Positions 22,161-31,203 of a stretch of 35,936 nt of DNA are shown here, piece by piece; positions within the stretch are counted from its first letter, which is position 1; every line of letters begins with the position of its first letter. The notes beneath the pieces were generated by a model. That model was not told the DNA's origin. It searched no databases and saw nothing but the letters and a program-made list of their open reading frames with translations. This stretch comes from Verrucomicrobiota bacterium. Lineage in GTDB: Bacteria > Verrucomicrobiota > Verrucomicrobiia > Limisphaerales > JAKPVM01. Made by a program: the position numbers and the translations under genes. The stretch is from the NCBI GenBank assembly GCA_029572555.1, contig JAKPVM010000326.1, forward strand, positions 1 through 35,936. Reading direction: 5' to 3'.

Positions 22161-23636
22161 ATGTTAGATAGCCTGACAATCACCGACGCAATAGATGGTC
22201 TTTCTAAAAAAGAATTTACCGCCCACGCTATTGTTGAAGCCTGTCTCAATAAAATTTATAAAGTAGATAAAAAAATAAATGCGTTTCTCTGGATTGATGA
22301 TGCAGACGCAATTGCCCAGGCAGATATTGCAGACAAGGAATTGTCGATTGGTGTTACTCACAAAGAAAAGCCGTTGTTAGGTATCCCCATTGCAATCAAG
22401 GATCTTATATCTGTGAAAGGGCATCCTTTGCGTTGCGCCTCGAAAATCCTTGATAAATATATCGCCCCTTACGATGCCACCGTGATAGAGAGATTAAGGT
22501 CTGCCGGCGCCATAATTTTTGGCAGGACTAATATGGACGAATTTGCGATGGGAAGTTCCACGGAAAACTCGGCTTTTGGCACAACGCGAAACCCATGGGA
22601 TTTGGAACGGACATCGGGCGGTTCATCCGGCGGTTCTGCCGCTGCGGTTGCTGTTGATGAATGCATAGCGGCTCTTGGTTCGGATACTGGCGGTTCTATC
22701 CGTCAACCAGCCTCTTTTTGCGGTTGTGTGGGACTGAAACCAACCTATGGCAGGGTTTCAAGATACGGTCTTGTTGCTTACGCATCATCGCTTGACCAGA
22801 TTGGTCCAATCACAAAAACCGTTCAAGACGCAGCATTATTGCTGAAAATAATCGCAGGACAGGATTACTGCGATTCAACCTGCATATCAGAACCCGCCCC
22901 TGATTATCCAGCAAAACTAACCGAATCAATAAAAGGTTTACGAATTGGTATTCCAAAAGAATATATGATTGGCGGGCTTGATCCGGATGTAAGAAACGCA
23001 ATCAATCAGGCGATTAAATCTCTGGAAAATCTTGGTGGAATTGTTGAAGAGATTTCGCTACCGCATACTGAATACGCAATCGCAACTTACTATATAATTG
23101 CCACCGCTGAGGCAAGCGCAAATTTAGCAAGGTTTGATGGCGTCAGATACGGTTTGCGTCTTGATGGTGCAGACCCGCTTGAGATGTATTACAATACACG
23201 TGGAAAAGGGTTCGGACAGGAGGTAAAACGAAGAATCCTCCTTGGCACTTATGTATTAAGCAGTGGCTATTACGACGCATATTATTTATATGCTCAGAAA
23301 GTCAGAACGCTCATCAGACGAGATTTTGACAACGGCTTTGAAAAGGTAGATTTAATTGCTGCTCCGACAAATCCGACAGCGGCATTTAAATTAGGCGAAA
23401 AATCCGCAGACCCATTGCAGATGTATCTATCAGATATCTTTACAATCTCCTGCAATCTCGCGGGGATTTGCGGCATAAGCGTTCCTTGTGGATTTACAAA
23501 CACTACACCGCGGCTTCCAATCGGTCTGCAGTTATTGGGAAAACCGATGGATGAAGAAAAACTACTTCGTGCGTCCTCTTGTTTTGAACAGGCACACGAG
23601 TTTTACAAGCAGAAACCCGTTATTTCAGAAGAATAA
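22161..23636 (+). CDS. gatA: Asp-tRNA(Asn)/Glu-tRNA(Gln) amidotransferase subunit A
   Basis: Amidase subunit that releases ammonia from glutamine for tRNA transamidation. The Ser-cisSer-Lys triad of the amidase signature is visible: Lys80 in [13 protein letters not shown], cis-Ser155 in [15 protein letters not shown] and nucleophile Ser179 in [13 protein letters not shown]. Later [20 protein letters not shown] and [10 protein letters not shown]-like regions (here [14 protein letters not shown]) fit GatA rather than generic amidases. The length (491 aa) is normal, and pairing with gatC confirms the assignment. Confidence 0.95.
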   Translation: MLDSLTITDAIDGLSKKEFTAHAIVEACLNKIYKVDKKINAFLWIDDADAIAQADIADKELSIGVTHKEKPLLGIPIAIKDLISVKGHPLRCASKILDKYIAPYDATVIERLRSAGAIIFGRTNMDEFAMGSSTENSAFGTTRNPWDLERTSGGSSGGSAAAVAVDECIAALGSDTGGSIRQPASFCGCVGLKPTYGRVSRYGLVAYASSLDQIGPITKTVQDAALLLKIIAGQDYCDSTCISEPAPDYPAKLTESIKGLRIGIPKEYMIGGLDPDVRNAINQAIKSLENLGGIVEEISLPHTEYAIATYYIIATAEASANLARFDGVRYGLRLDGADPLEMYYNTRGKGFGQEVKRRILLGTYVLSSGYYDAYYLYAQKVRTLIRRDFDNGFEKVDLIAAPTNPTAAFKLGEKSADPLQMYLSDIFTISCNLAGICGISVPCGFTNTTPRLPIGLQLLGKPMDEEKLLRASSCFEQAHEFYKQKPVISEE

Positions 23637-23638
23637 AT

Positions 23639-24136
23639 ATGAATTTATACGAAGTTATACAGAAACGTCGAAGTATCAGAAAATATAAACAACAACCAAT
23701 CCCACCGGATGTCCTTTCCAGAATCGGGGATGCTGTCCGATTAGCCCCATCGGCTTGTAATTTGCAGCCGTTGAAGTTTTTAGTAATAAGTTCAAAAGAA
23801 AAGAAGAAATCACTTAAGGGCATTATTCAAGATTGGGCGTTAGAGGCGCCACTGTTAGTTGTCGCATTAGGCAATAAGGAACTTGCCTGGCGACGGGATA
23901 GTGAAAGCGTTCATCAGATTGATGTGGCAATTGCTGTTGAACACCTTGTCCTTGCCGCAACAGCAGAGGGGCTGGGCAGTTGCTGGATATTGGCTTACGA
24001 TAGAAAAGCGCTTAGCGATGCGCTCAATATTTCCAAAGAATGGGAACCTGTTGCTGTTGTGCCAGTTGGCTATCCAGCACATAATCTGCCAGCAACTTCA
24101 AAAAAAGAAATTCCTGAAATTTTTGAAATAATATAA
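23639..24136 (+). CDS. Nitroreductase-family flavoprotein
   Basis: FMN-dependent oxidoreductase of the nitroreductase fold, cytoplasmic. The N-terminal FMN-binding pattern YEVIQKRRSIRKYKQQPIP and RLAPSACNLQPLKFLV is clear. The C-terminal half has VAIAVEHLVLAATAEGLGSC and VAVVPVGYPA. At 165 aa it is a short single-domain member. It starts 2 bp after the gatA stop, so it is co-transcribed, but nothing suggests a link to tRNA charging. Natural substrate unknown. Confidence 0.88.
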   Translation: MNLYEVIQKRRSIRKYKQQPIPPDVLSRIGDAVRLAPSACNLQPLKFLVISSKEKKKSLKGIIQDWALEAPLLVVALGNKELAWRRDSESVHQIDVAIAVEHLVLAATAEGLGSCWILAYDRKALSDALNISKEWEPVAVVPVGYPAHNLPATSKKEIPEIFEII

Positions 24137-24231
24137 TATATTTACGGTTGTTCTTGTTCGGATTAAATGAAGATTTTTTAGTTCATCAGACGGTAATTTG
24201 AAAACATTAGATTTTTAAATGGATTTTTTAG

Positions 24232-25698
24232 ATGCAGCATTATCCAAAACATTATTGCGGAGTGTTTGGGGTGTTTGGACACGAACGCGCCGCTGAAATA
24301 ACTTACTATGGCATATACGCCCTGCAACACCGCGGACAGGAAAGCGCCGGCATTGTAACCTGTCAAGAGGGACAATTTTATGAACATCGCGGGATGGGAC
24401 TTGTTGCGCAGGTGTTTAATCCGGATAACCTCGCAAAGTTAAAAGGCAGTATGGCTATCGGGCATACCCGTTATTCTACTATGGGCACATCAAATATTGT
24501 CAACGCGCAGCCATTAATTGTAACCTGTGCGCTCGGTCAAATTGCAATTGCTCACAACGGAAATTTAACAAATGCATCAGAATTGCGAGAAAAACTTGAA
24601 GAAACAGGCTCAATCTTCCAAACAACCGTTGATAGCGAAATAATTGTTCAATTATTAGCGCGACCAAGATTTGAAAACCAACCAAACGATTTAATAAAAA
24701 CCATCCGCAGAATAAAAGGAGCGTGTTCACTTGTAATGATGACGCCTAATGAAATCATCGGTGTCCGCGACCCATTTGGTTTCAGACCACTATCGCTCGG
24801 ACGCCTCGGGAAAGGATGGGTCATAGCAAGCGAAACCTGCGCATTTGATTTAATTGATGCTGAATACGAACGCGATATTAACCCGGGTGAAATCCTTGTA
24901 ATAAACAAAAATGGACTTCATAGTTATCAGGCGTTTCCGGAACATAAACAACGAGCCTTCTGTATATTTGAATATGTCTATTTTGCGAGACCTGATAGTG
25001 TGCTATGGGATAAATCCGTATATAAAGTTCGGGTTGAAATGGGGAGACAGATGGCGCGGGAAAATCCTATTGATGCCGATATCGTGGTGCCAATCCCTGA
25101 CAGTGGGAACTGCGCTGCGTTAGGCTATTCGATGGAATCCGGGATACCTTACGAGATGGCTTTTGTAAGAAACCACTATGTCGGCAGAAGTTTCATCCAA
25201 CCAAGCCAATTAGTGCGTGATTTAAATGTTAAAATCAAACTCAATTTAATAAAAGAACTCGTCAAAGGTAAACGAGTGGTGATAGTGGATGATTCAATTG
25301 TTCGTGGAACAACCTGCAGAACCCGAGTGATGAATTTAAAAAATGCAGGCGCAAAAGAAATCCATGTTCGCCTAAGTTGTCCGCCACATAGACATCCTTG
25401 CGTTTATGGCATTGATTTTCCTGACGAAAGCCAACTAATGGCTGCTAAATATTCAATTGAAGAAATTCGCAAATTCCTCCATGCAGATTCGCTTGCCTAT
25501 CTATCCATTGATGGAATGGTAAAAGCGACTGGACACACGCAAGACTCATTCTGCCTTGCCTGTTTTGATGGAAACTATCCTGTGCCTTTTGATCCGCACC
25601 TTGATAAAACAATCCTTGAACGGCGCAAACAAAAAACCGAAGGAATTACCTGGATGCTCGCTCCTGACCAGCACCAGATTAAATTATTTGGCAAGTAA
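24232..25698 (+). CDS. purF: Amidophosphoribosyltransferase (glutamine PRPP amidotransferase)
   Basis: First committed step of purine synthesis. The N-terminal Ntn glutaminase domain begins at Cys9 (CGVFGVFG) after an 8-residue propeptide that must be removed. Further motifs are ALQHRGQESAGI, GHTRYSTMG and AHNGNLTN. The phosphoribosyltransferase domain has the PRPP loop VIVDDSIVRGTT around 350-361. Cysteines at 244, 390, 441 and 444 (CLAC) match the four ligands of the 4Fe-4S cluster in Bacillus-type PurF, suggesting an oxygen-sensitive enzyme. 95 bp of AT-rich DNA precede it, with no purine riboswitch recognised. A family B palindrome starts 2 bp after the stop. Confidence 0.96.
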   Translation: MQHYPKHYCGVFGVFGHERAAEITYYGIYALQHRGQESAGIVTCQEGQFYEHRGMGLVAQVFNPDNLAKLKGSMAIGHTRYSTMGTSNIVNAQPLIVTCALGQIAIAHNGNLTNASELREKLEETGSIFQTTVDSEIIVQLLARPRFENQPNDLIKTIRRIKGACSLVMMTPNEIIGVRDPFGFRPLSLGRLGKGWVIASETCAFDLIDAEYERDINPGEILVINKNGLHSYQAFPEHKQRAFCIFEYVYFARPDSVLWDKSVYKVRVEMGRQMARENPIDADIVVPIPDSGNCAALGYSMESGIPYEMAFVRNHYVGRSFIQPSQLVRDLNVKIKLNLIKELVKGKRVVIVDDSIVRGTTCRTRVMNLKNAGAKEIHVRLSCPPHRHPCVYGIDFPDESQLMAAKYSIEEIRKFLHADSLAYLSIDGMVKATGHTQDSFCLACFDGNYPVPFDPHLDKTILERRKQKTEGITWMLAPDQHQIKLFGK

Positions 25699-25699
25699 T

Positions 25700-25723
25700 G
25701 TAGCACAGGCATTACTGTCTGTG
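25700..25723 (+). repeat. Family B palindrome directly after purF
   Basis: The unit begins GTAGCACAGGCATTAC. The stem CACAGGCA (25704-25711) pairs with TGTCTGTG (25716-25723), with one G-T wobble and a 4-nt loop. It starts one base after the purF TAA. It may stabilise or end the purF transcript, although no U-tract follows. Confidence 0.65.
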
Positions 25724-25930
25724 AACAGAGAGGAGAAGAACGTTGGTTTACACAGATGAAACAGATTTACTGGATTGAAATAGGACAAAAGAATTAACAC
25801 GGATATACAAGATTCAGTAGACAGTATCTCAATCATTAGCATAGCTAACGGATTAATATGCAGAATTGTTAAGATTAATGCAGTAGAAGATGTGTCATCC
25901 GCTGTCGTGAGTTCTTATCTGTTTGGATTG

Positions 25931-25963
25931 TCTTTGCTACAATCCTTTCATTACCTATCTGGG
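25931..25963 (-). repeat. Family A-like repeat, reverse orientation
   Basis: On the minus strand GGTAATGAAAGGATTGTAGC is followed by AAAG, matching the core of the copy at 14029. The preceding hairpin is weak (CCCAGATAGG), so this may be a decayed copy. On the plus strand the core reads TTTGCTACAATCC. Confidence 0.45.
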
Positions 25964-26013
25964 ATTTTAATTTGTTTATTTGAACTTATAATGCATCAAT
26001 AATTACTTCTAAA

Positions 26014-27063
26014 TCATTCAAACAAATCAGCCGCAGTTTTTATTTTGGATTCTAAATATTTTACGATTGGCATTGCTCGGGTGATTGCGTTCTTTTCGGT
26101 TTGTCCGGCAAAAGTGCTTAAAACTACTTGGGCGCAGGCAACGATTTCGCCGTTGCGGTCGTGAAGCGGCATCCAGACGTCATAAGTCTTTTTTGTTTTT
26201 AAAGTATAAACCACACCGCGTTTCAGGACATCTTCTTCGGTTTTACTGCCGGGTTTTCCAATCTCAGAATTATCTGTGCTGCCAATTATTTTCATTTTAT
26301 TATCTGCTGGGGTAAGGGCGTAAATCTTCAATCCCAAAAGTCGCGGATATTGTCTTATGGTCTCTTTAATAAGAGAGACCGCGTAAGGCACGCGCGGCGT
26401 ATAAACAATTTTTCCGTCTGAAAAATAGGCTACGGAGTCGGACTTTGTCCAGAACCCGATTTTGCCTTTTAAAAAACTGTTATCAGTAATGGCAGGTATA
26501 ACTTCTTTGCCATTTAAAAGCACAAGAATCCTATTGCCTTTGCAATCTACTGTGAGTTCGTACCATTCACCTTTTTTGATTTCTAACGATGGACCGATTA
26601 ATGTCCCTCTCATACCGTTGACGACCTTATAGAACCTAACATTTCCGTCTTTGGCGTTTGCTCTTGCAACATAAAAGTTGTTTGTATCCTGAAATCGGAA
26701 AACAACGCCAGCCATTTGTTCAGCTATGCCATCGACAATCTTGAACCGTACAGTTAGCGTAAAGTTGTCAAAGATTTCTTCATCATAAAGAAAAATCGGA
26801 AACCGCTCGTCTGTTGTATCTTTTGAAGATTGTGCAAGAACGGGGCGTTTTGATGAAGTAACGGCGCGGGTGGAGAACGGTTTTAACGCAGATGGCACTT
26901 CATCGAGGATGATTTTCCATTCTCCCATCTTTCCGGTCCCTGATAGCAAACTTTTAAAACCAGCAGGGACATCACCCTCAGAAAGATTGCTGAAGTCGAA
27001 TTGTTTTTCAGCAGCAATGCAACTAATAGTCAAAGTTAATAACGCAACAATATATTTAACCAT
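26014..27063 (-). CDS. Exported LamG/DUF1080-like protein with a Cache-like C-terminal domain
   Basis: A signal peptide (1-18, ending SCIAA) precedes about 200 residues that look like a concanavalin-like beta-sandwich of the LamG/3-keto-disaccharide hydrolase (DUF1080) type. Visible stretches are NFTLTVRFKIVDG, MAGVVFRFQDTNNFYVARAN, KGEWYELTVDCKGNRILVLL and KGKIGFWTKSDSVAYFSDG. Residues from about 225 to 345 form a second domain (LGLKIYALTPADNKMKIIGS, EIGKPG, VWMPLHDRNGEIVACAQVVL) that resembles Cache/PDC ligand-sensing folds, but without kinase or chemotaxis parts. It ends the leftward series oxidoreductase-HEAT-LamG. Binding or processing of a saccharide is inferred; no catalytic residues are assigned. 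Confidence 0.65.
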   Translation of the reverse strand: MVKYIVALLTLTISCIAAEKQFDFSNLSEGDVPAGFKSLLSGTGKMGEWKIILDEVPSALKPFSTRAVTSSKRPVLAQSSKDTTDERFPIFLYDEEIFDNFTLTVRFKIVDGIAEQMAGVVFRFQDTNNFYVARANAKDGNVRFYKVVNGMRGTLIGPSLEIKKGEWYELTVDCKGNRILVLLNGKEVIPAITDNSFLKGKIGFWTKSDSVAYFSDGKIVYTPRVPYAVSLIKETIRQYPRLLGLKIYALTPADNKMKIIGSTDNSEIGKPGSKTEEDVLKRGVVYTLKTKKTYDVWMPLHDRNGEIVACAQVVLSTFAGQTEKNAITRAMPIVKYLESKIKTAADLFE

Positions 27064-27179
27064 TGTTGTTAGAGTACTAAAATTATCAAAATCAACAAGT
27101 CTAATTGTAACAAGGCGGCAAATGAACCTTCCAATATTCTATGAAATCAGCCAAAGGTAAATTGCCTATCTATTTTTCA

Positions 27180-29708
27180 TCAGATTTTTGGCAGAATCGT
27201 AATGTCGTTCAATTCTTTGCCACCGATAGATCTTATGCGGGAGGAAACAGCCCATTCGCCACCGCCCTGAGTAAGTTTAATCAACAATGTATTTTCTCCT
27301 TTGGCGAGTTTTACTTTTACCTTGTCCTGTCCTGGCACGCAGGGTCTTACGGCATTATTTGAGTGGACAATCTTGCCGTTCAGCCAGACTTTTAAACCGT
27401 CGTCGCTGCCGAATTCAAGTTGTGCATCCTGCGCCTCATCGGAAATTATAGTCGTCTTTAAATAAGCCACGCGATCATTACCTTTAAATCCGCTCATCTT
27501 ATCAAATTCAACCAGTCCGTTCTTTTTATTTGGAGGAACGGTATATGGTTTCCATTGAACTGTTGAACCTGCTTGTTCAGGAGGAAATGCTTCATTGAAT
27601 AAAGCCGAACCGTCCTTCCCTTCTTTTGTGAAAGGACCGCAAATTAGCCATGCGAGAACGAAACCATCGGGAGATAATCCGGCGTTCTTAACTGACGCAA
27701 TCGCCTGTTCTGCCTGTTTGCGAATGCCTTCATCTGTTGCATTTGATTTTACCTCTTCCAGAGCAGAAATCGCCTGGTCGGGATAAATGGCGCCAATCTG
27801 GCGGGCAAGACGGATAGTTGATTTATATGCATCTGTTTTTAACTCAGGAATAGAAGCGGCTTTTTGCAGGATTTTAAGCGAATCTGGTGTTGGAATTTCT
27901 CCAAGCAACGAAACTGCTCGCTTCTTTTCGTCAATCCTCTTTGCGACTTGCAGAACATCCTGCAAAATCTGAATGCGTTTTTGCAACGGTATTTCTTCCA
28001 TCTCTGCCAATCTTAAACAGCCGTCTCTTAATGAGACGATTGCCTGTTTTTCATCAGTAGAATTTTTAGCAATACCGATTAAATATGGAACCACGGAATC
28101 GTCTCCCCAGGAAACAAGAGATTCAAAGGCTGCATTTTTAACTTCCTGGTTTGGATTGTTTAGCGAATTCACAACTGTTTTTAGAGCAGACTCGCCGCCA
28201 GTAAAGACAAGCAATTGCAAAAACGTTGTCCGCGCCTGAACGGTTTTTGCGGCATCAAACGAGTTAACAATAGTTTGACTCAATGCGGTTTTATCTTTTG
28301 ACTTTCTTGCTATGGATTTTATCGCGCTTGCGGCTACGTTTCGCAATCCATCGTCCTCTGTTTTGATTATTACATCAGAAAGTTCTTTTACCTGTTCATC
28401 CGTTCCGAGCGTTGCCAGACCTTTTGCGGCTTCGGTTGCAAGCGCAATATCATTTCCACGAAGCAATCGCACAAACGTTGGAAGGGCGGATTCTACTCTG
28501 CGATTTGACAATACGTTCAGCGCAATAGCACGCGCGGATGCATCTGTTTCAAATAATTTTACCAGCGCATTATCGGTGCCGGGTTTGCTAATTCGTTGGA
28601 GGGTCTGTATAACGGCATTCGAGAGCGAAGGTTTTTTAGTTGCGATTTGCGCAATCGTCTGAACATCTGCGGCTTCGCCGTGCCGCGCTAAACAATCAAG
28701 GGCGGCAATAAGAACGGTGTCATCGTTTGAAGTTTGCAGCAATTTCAATGACGGCGTTCTGCCATTAACATCGTCAATATCAGATAATATGCCCAGAACA
28801 AGTAGTTGCGCTTCCCGTTCAAGGTTGGGGAGTTTTTCTGCCACATTGTTTTTCAAAGCTGTATCAGGACAATGTCTGAATGCCGATGCCGCTGCGCCGC
28901 GAATGTGTTCGTCTTTGCTTTGCAATTGTTCAATAAGAAATGCTACGGCTTGATTTTGCGGTAGCGTGTTTACAATGCCGTTTATAGCAGCGTATCGGAA
29001 GGCTGGTGTAGATGACGAATCGAAAATCTTTTTATATACTGCCGCAGCGCGCGTCTTAAAACCAGCGTCAGCCAGATGCCCGGCAGCGGTTATCAGCGCG
29101 CGTGTATGCGCCCGTTCGAGGTTTTGCGGCGGACGAATATTTTCAAGGACGGTCAGCGCCTCGTCGTTTCCAATCTCGCCTAAGGCTGCAATTGCGTTCT
29201 CCGCCACAACGGGGTCTGCGCCTGTCGCATATAGTTTGATAGCGCCTACAGCCTTTGTGTCGCGGCGAACTCCGATTGACGATATTACCCCGGCAAGGAG
29301 TTTACCCTGTACTTTTGAGAGCGCATTTCGTAAAGCCTCACCAGCAACTTGGCTTTGAAGCGGCTCAAGCACCATACGCGCTGGATGGGAAAGTTCTGGA
29401 TCAGTTAAAAGCTGCGCAACAGCAGGCACGCATTCCTCAGAACCGACAATTACAAGCCATTTGCATATATATCGTTTTGCGTCTTTTGTGGTTTGCTGGC
29501 TATTTAAAAGCGTGATTAGCCTTTTCTCAATATTCTTATAACCATCAGGTTTAGTTGATCGGATAATCTCATCAATCTTGAAAAGTGTCTCGCGACTTTT
29601 GCCGAACTGCCACGACTGCACTTCTTGATATGGATCTTTCTCCTGCGCTAACAGAGAAAGCGACATAACCGAAATTAATCCAAATAATATTACTGATTTT
29701 ATTTTCAT
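27180..29708 (-). CDS. Exported HEAT-repeat protein with C-terminal carbohydrate-binding-like domain
   Basis: Counted from the ATG at 29708 (842 aa), which starts a normal signal peptide (MKIKSVILFGLISVMSLSLL, cut after AQ); an upstream ATG at 29747 overlaps the previous gene and spoils the signal. Residues 60-670 are a long array of HEAT/PBS-lyase-type helical pairs such as VAENAIAALGEIGNDEALTV and ATEAAKGLATLGTDEQVKEL. From 682 a beta domain follows with LAWLICGPF, FGSDDGLKVWLNGKIVH and KGENTLLIKLTQGGGEW. This PA14/NPCBM-like pattern is common at the ends of large planctomycete exported proteins. It is probably a periplasmic or surface scaffold. It lies 20 bp after the oxidoreductase gene and 116 bp before the LamG-like gene. 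Confidence 0.8.
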   Translation of the reverse strand: MKIKSVILFGLISVMSLSLLAQEKDPYQEVQSWQFGKSRETLFKIDEIIRSTKPDGYKNIEKRLITLLNSQQTTKDAKRYICKWLVIVGSEECVPAVAQLLTDPELSHPARMVLEPLQSQVAGEALRNALSKVQGKLLAGVISSIGVRRDTKAVGAIKLYATGADPVVAENAIAALGEIGNDEALTVLENIRPPQNLERAHTRALITAAGHLADAGFKTRAAAVYKKIFDSSSTPAFRYAAINGIVNTLPQNQAVAFLIEQLQSKDEHIRGAAASAFRHCPDTALKNNVAEKLPNLEREAQLLVLGILSDIDDVNGRTPSLKLLQTSNDDTVLIAALDCLARHGEAADVQTIAQIATKKPSLSNAVIQTLQRISKPGTDNALVKLFETDASARAIALNVLSNRRVESALPTFVRLLRGNDIALATEAAKGLATLGTDEQVKELSDVIIKTEDDGLRNVAASAIKSIARKSKDKTALSQTIVNSFDAAKTVQARTTFLQLLVFTGGESALKTVVNSLNNPNQEVKNAAFESLVSWGDDSVVPYLIGIAKNSTDEKQAIVSLRDGCLRLAEMEEIPLQKRIQILQDVLQVAKRIDEKKRAVSLLGEIPTPDSLKILQKAASIPELKTDAYKSTIRLARQIGAIYPDQAISALEEVKSNATDEGIRKQAEQAIASVKNAGLSPDGFVLAWLICGPFTKEGKDGSALFNEAFPPEQAGSTVQWKPYTVPPNKKNGLVEFDKMSGFKGNDRVAYLKTTIISDEAQDAQLEFGSDDGLKVWLNGKIVHSNNAVRPCVPGQDKVKVKLAKGENTLLIKLTQGGGEWAVSSRIRSIGGKELNDITILPKI

Positions 29709-29728
29709 AAATTTGAGTGTTAGATAAG

Positions 29729-31018
29729 TTAAATGATAATGTTCCATGGTTCTCTTTTTGCGCGTCCGAGCAATCTATTTGCTGAATCATCGCCAATAAA
29801 TTCTTCTTTTTCCGGGTTCCAGCGCAACCTTCTGCCGAGCGTGATTGCAATGACGCAAAGGTGTCCGATGCTTGCTGAACGGTGAGCAACTTCCGCGGGC
29901 GTGATTGTTTGGCGACGAGATATTACACAATCTATAAAATTACCGATATGATTGTTTGACCGATAAAGGTTAATTTCGTCTGGTCTGATTTTTTCATTTT
30001 TCAAAGTAGGCGGGTCAGTTTCAAATCCGCCGCGGTCAACCCATACCCATCCGTTGGTTCCGTACCATTTCGCCCCCATTCTTACGCCGCTTTCGGCGTT
30101 TTGAACAATCATCTTTACGCCATTTGCAAAGGTGCATTCAATCTTATAACGAGTGGCTGCATCCCAGATGCCTATTTTGGGGAACACTGCATGAATTGGA
30201 TTAATGTCAACAGGTCCGGTATATTCTGTGCCAAGCCCCCATTGGGCAATATCGCCGTGATGTCCAATCCAATCCATCAACTGACCACCGCCATAATCCA
30301 TCTGCCATCGCCAGTTCCAGTGTGTTCGGTCTTTTGAATATGGCGCCCAGGGTGATGGACCGCACCAAAAATCATAGTCAAGTTCAGGTGGTGGATCTGT
30401 GAACGGTGCAGTACCACCGGCACCTCCTGTAGGCAAGCCAACTTCTACGGTATGAACTTTCCCGATTCTGCCGTTTCGCACAAGTTCGCAGGCAAATCTA
30501 AAATTCCCTGTTGAACGTTGCCATGAACCGGTCTGCCAGATCCGACCATATTTATTTACTGCATTCACCATTGCCCTACCCTCCTTCAAGTCATGGCTAA
30601 ACGGTTTTTCACCATAGACATCTTTGCCGGATTTTAGCGCTAAAATGGATACTATGGCGTGCCAATGGTCTGGCGTTGCCATAGAAATTACATCGATATC
30701 GTCCCGGGCTAATAGTTCTCTGAAATCTTTGTATGCGGCGCAATCGTTGTTTCCATAATGGTCGTTGACTCGTTTTTTGGCAGATTCAAGATTACGTTGG
30801 TCAACATCGCAAACGGCAAGAACTCGACAGCGTGGGTGTCCTAAAAATCCTCCTAAATTTCCTGAACCCATTCCGCCGAGTCCGATGGCGCCAATGGTGA
30901 TTTTATTTCCGGGACTTTCAGCGCCCAATACACGAGATGGAATAATGACGGGGAAACTTGCGATAACCCCGGCGCCGATGCCCTTAAATAGAAATGAACG
31001 TCTTGTGATTTTTTCCAT
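29729..31018 (-). CDS. Tat-exported Gfo/Idh/MocA family oxidoreductase
   Basis: NAD(P)-dependent sugar or polyol oxidoreductase family. A twin-arginine signal (TRRSFLFKG, 5-13) predicts folded export, so the cofactor would be bound before transport. The Rossmann motif is IGAIGLGGMGSGNLGGF (42-58). The catalytic Lys138 lies in YGEKPFSHDLKEG, with ATPDHWHAIV before it. The C-terminal domain has YDFWCGPSPWAPYSKDRTHW and WQMDYGGGQLMDWIGHHGDIAQW (in two parts), as in the planctomycete exported subgroup. First gene of an exported trio with the HEAT and LamG-like proteins, and divergent from rfbG. Substrate unknown, likely a glycan-derived sugar. Confidence 0.9.
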   Translation of the reverse strand: MEKITRRSFLFKGIGAGVIASFPVIIPSRVLGAESPGNKITIGAIGLGGMGSGNLGGFLGHPRCRVLAVCDVDQRNLESAKKRVNDHYGNNDCAAYKDFRELLARDDIDVISMATPDHWHAIVSILALKSGKDVYGEKPFSHDLKEGRAMVNAVNKYGRIWQTGSWQRSTGNFRFACELVRNGRIGKVHTVEVGLPTGGAGGTAPFTDPPPELDYDFWCGPSPWAPYSKDRTHWNWRWQMDYGGGQLMDWIGHHGDIAQWGLGTEYTGPVDINPIHAVFPKIGIWDAATRYKIECTFANGVKMIVQNAESGVRMGAKWYGTNGWVWVDRGGFETDPPTLKNEKIRPDEINLYRSNNHIGNFIDCVISRRQTITPAEVAHRSASIGHLCVIAITLGRRLRWNPEKEEFIGDDSANRLLGRAKREPWNIII

Positions 31019-31203
31019 AATTTTATAATAATAGTAATGACGAAAATTGAAAATTAAAATTCAAGTAAAATTTAATTTTCTAACAGATTAAAAACGCATT
31101 TAATCCTATTTTAGTCCCAATTAATACAGGGATAAAAACACCTATTGTTAAATTCTTCATCTATTGAATTGAAAAAATATAGTATTTCCTGATAATTGTA
31201 AAA

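Larger units (their letters stand above)
25699..26013. other. Repeat-bearing region between purF and the LamG-like gene
   Basis: About 315 bp between two convergent genes. It starts with a family B palindrome (25700-25723). From 25748 to 25817 there are degenerate family C units (CACAGATGAAACAGATTTAC and relatives) without a matching inverted arm. A reverse family A core lies at 25931-25946. A CTCAATCATTAGCA string near 25828 recurs near 35513. No gene and no clear intrinsic terminator are seen. Confidence 0.65.

Noticed and set aside
24137-24231. Possible purine riboswitch upstream of purF
   Set aside because: Only 95 bp of AT-rich DNA without recognisable aptamer core or terminator hairpin.
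27117-27166. Weak interrupted inverted repeat (GGCAA..ACCTT / AAGGT..TTGCC) between the HEAT and LamG-like genes
   Set aside because: Five-base stems with a long loop and no U-tract; easily expected by chance in 116 bp.
27595-29515. Several plus-strand open frames of 60-130 codons opposite the HEAT-repeat gene
   Set aside because: They mirror the codon pattern of the repetitive helical protein on the other strand; no family resemblance and no start signals.
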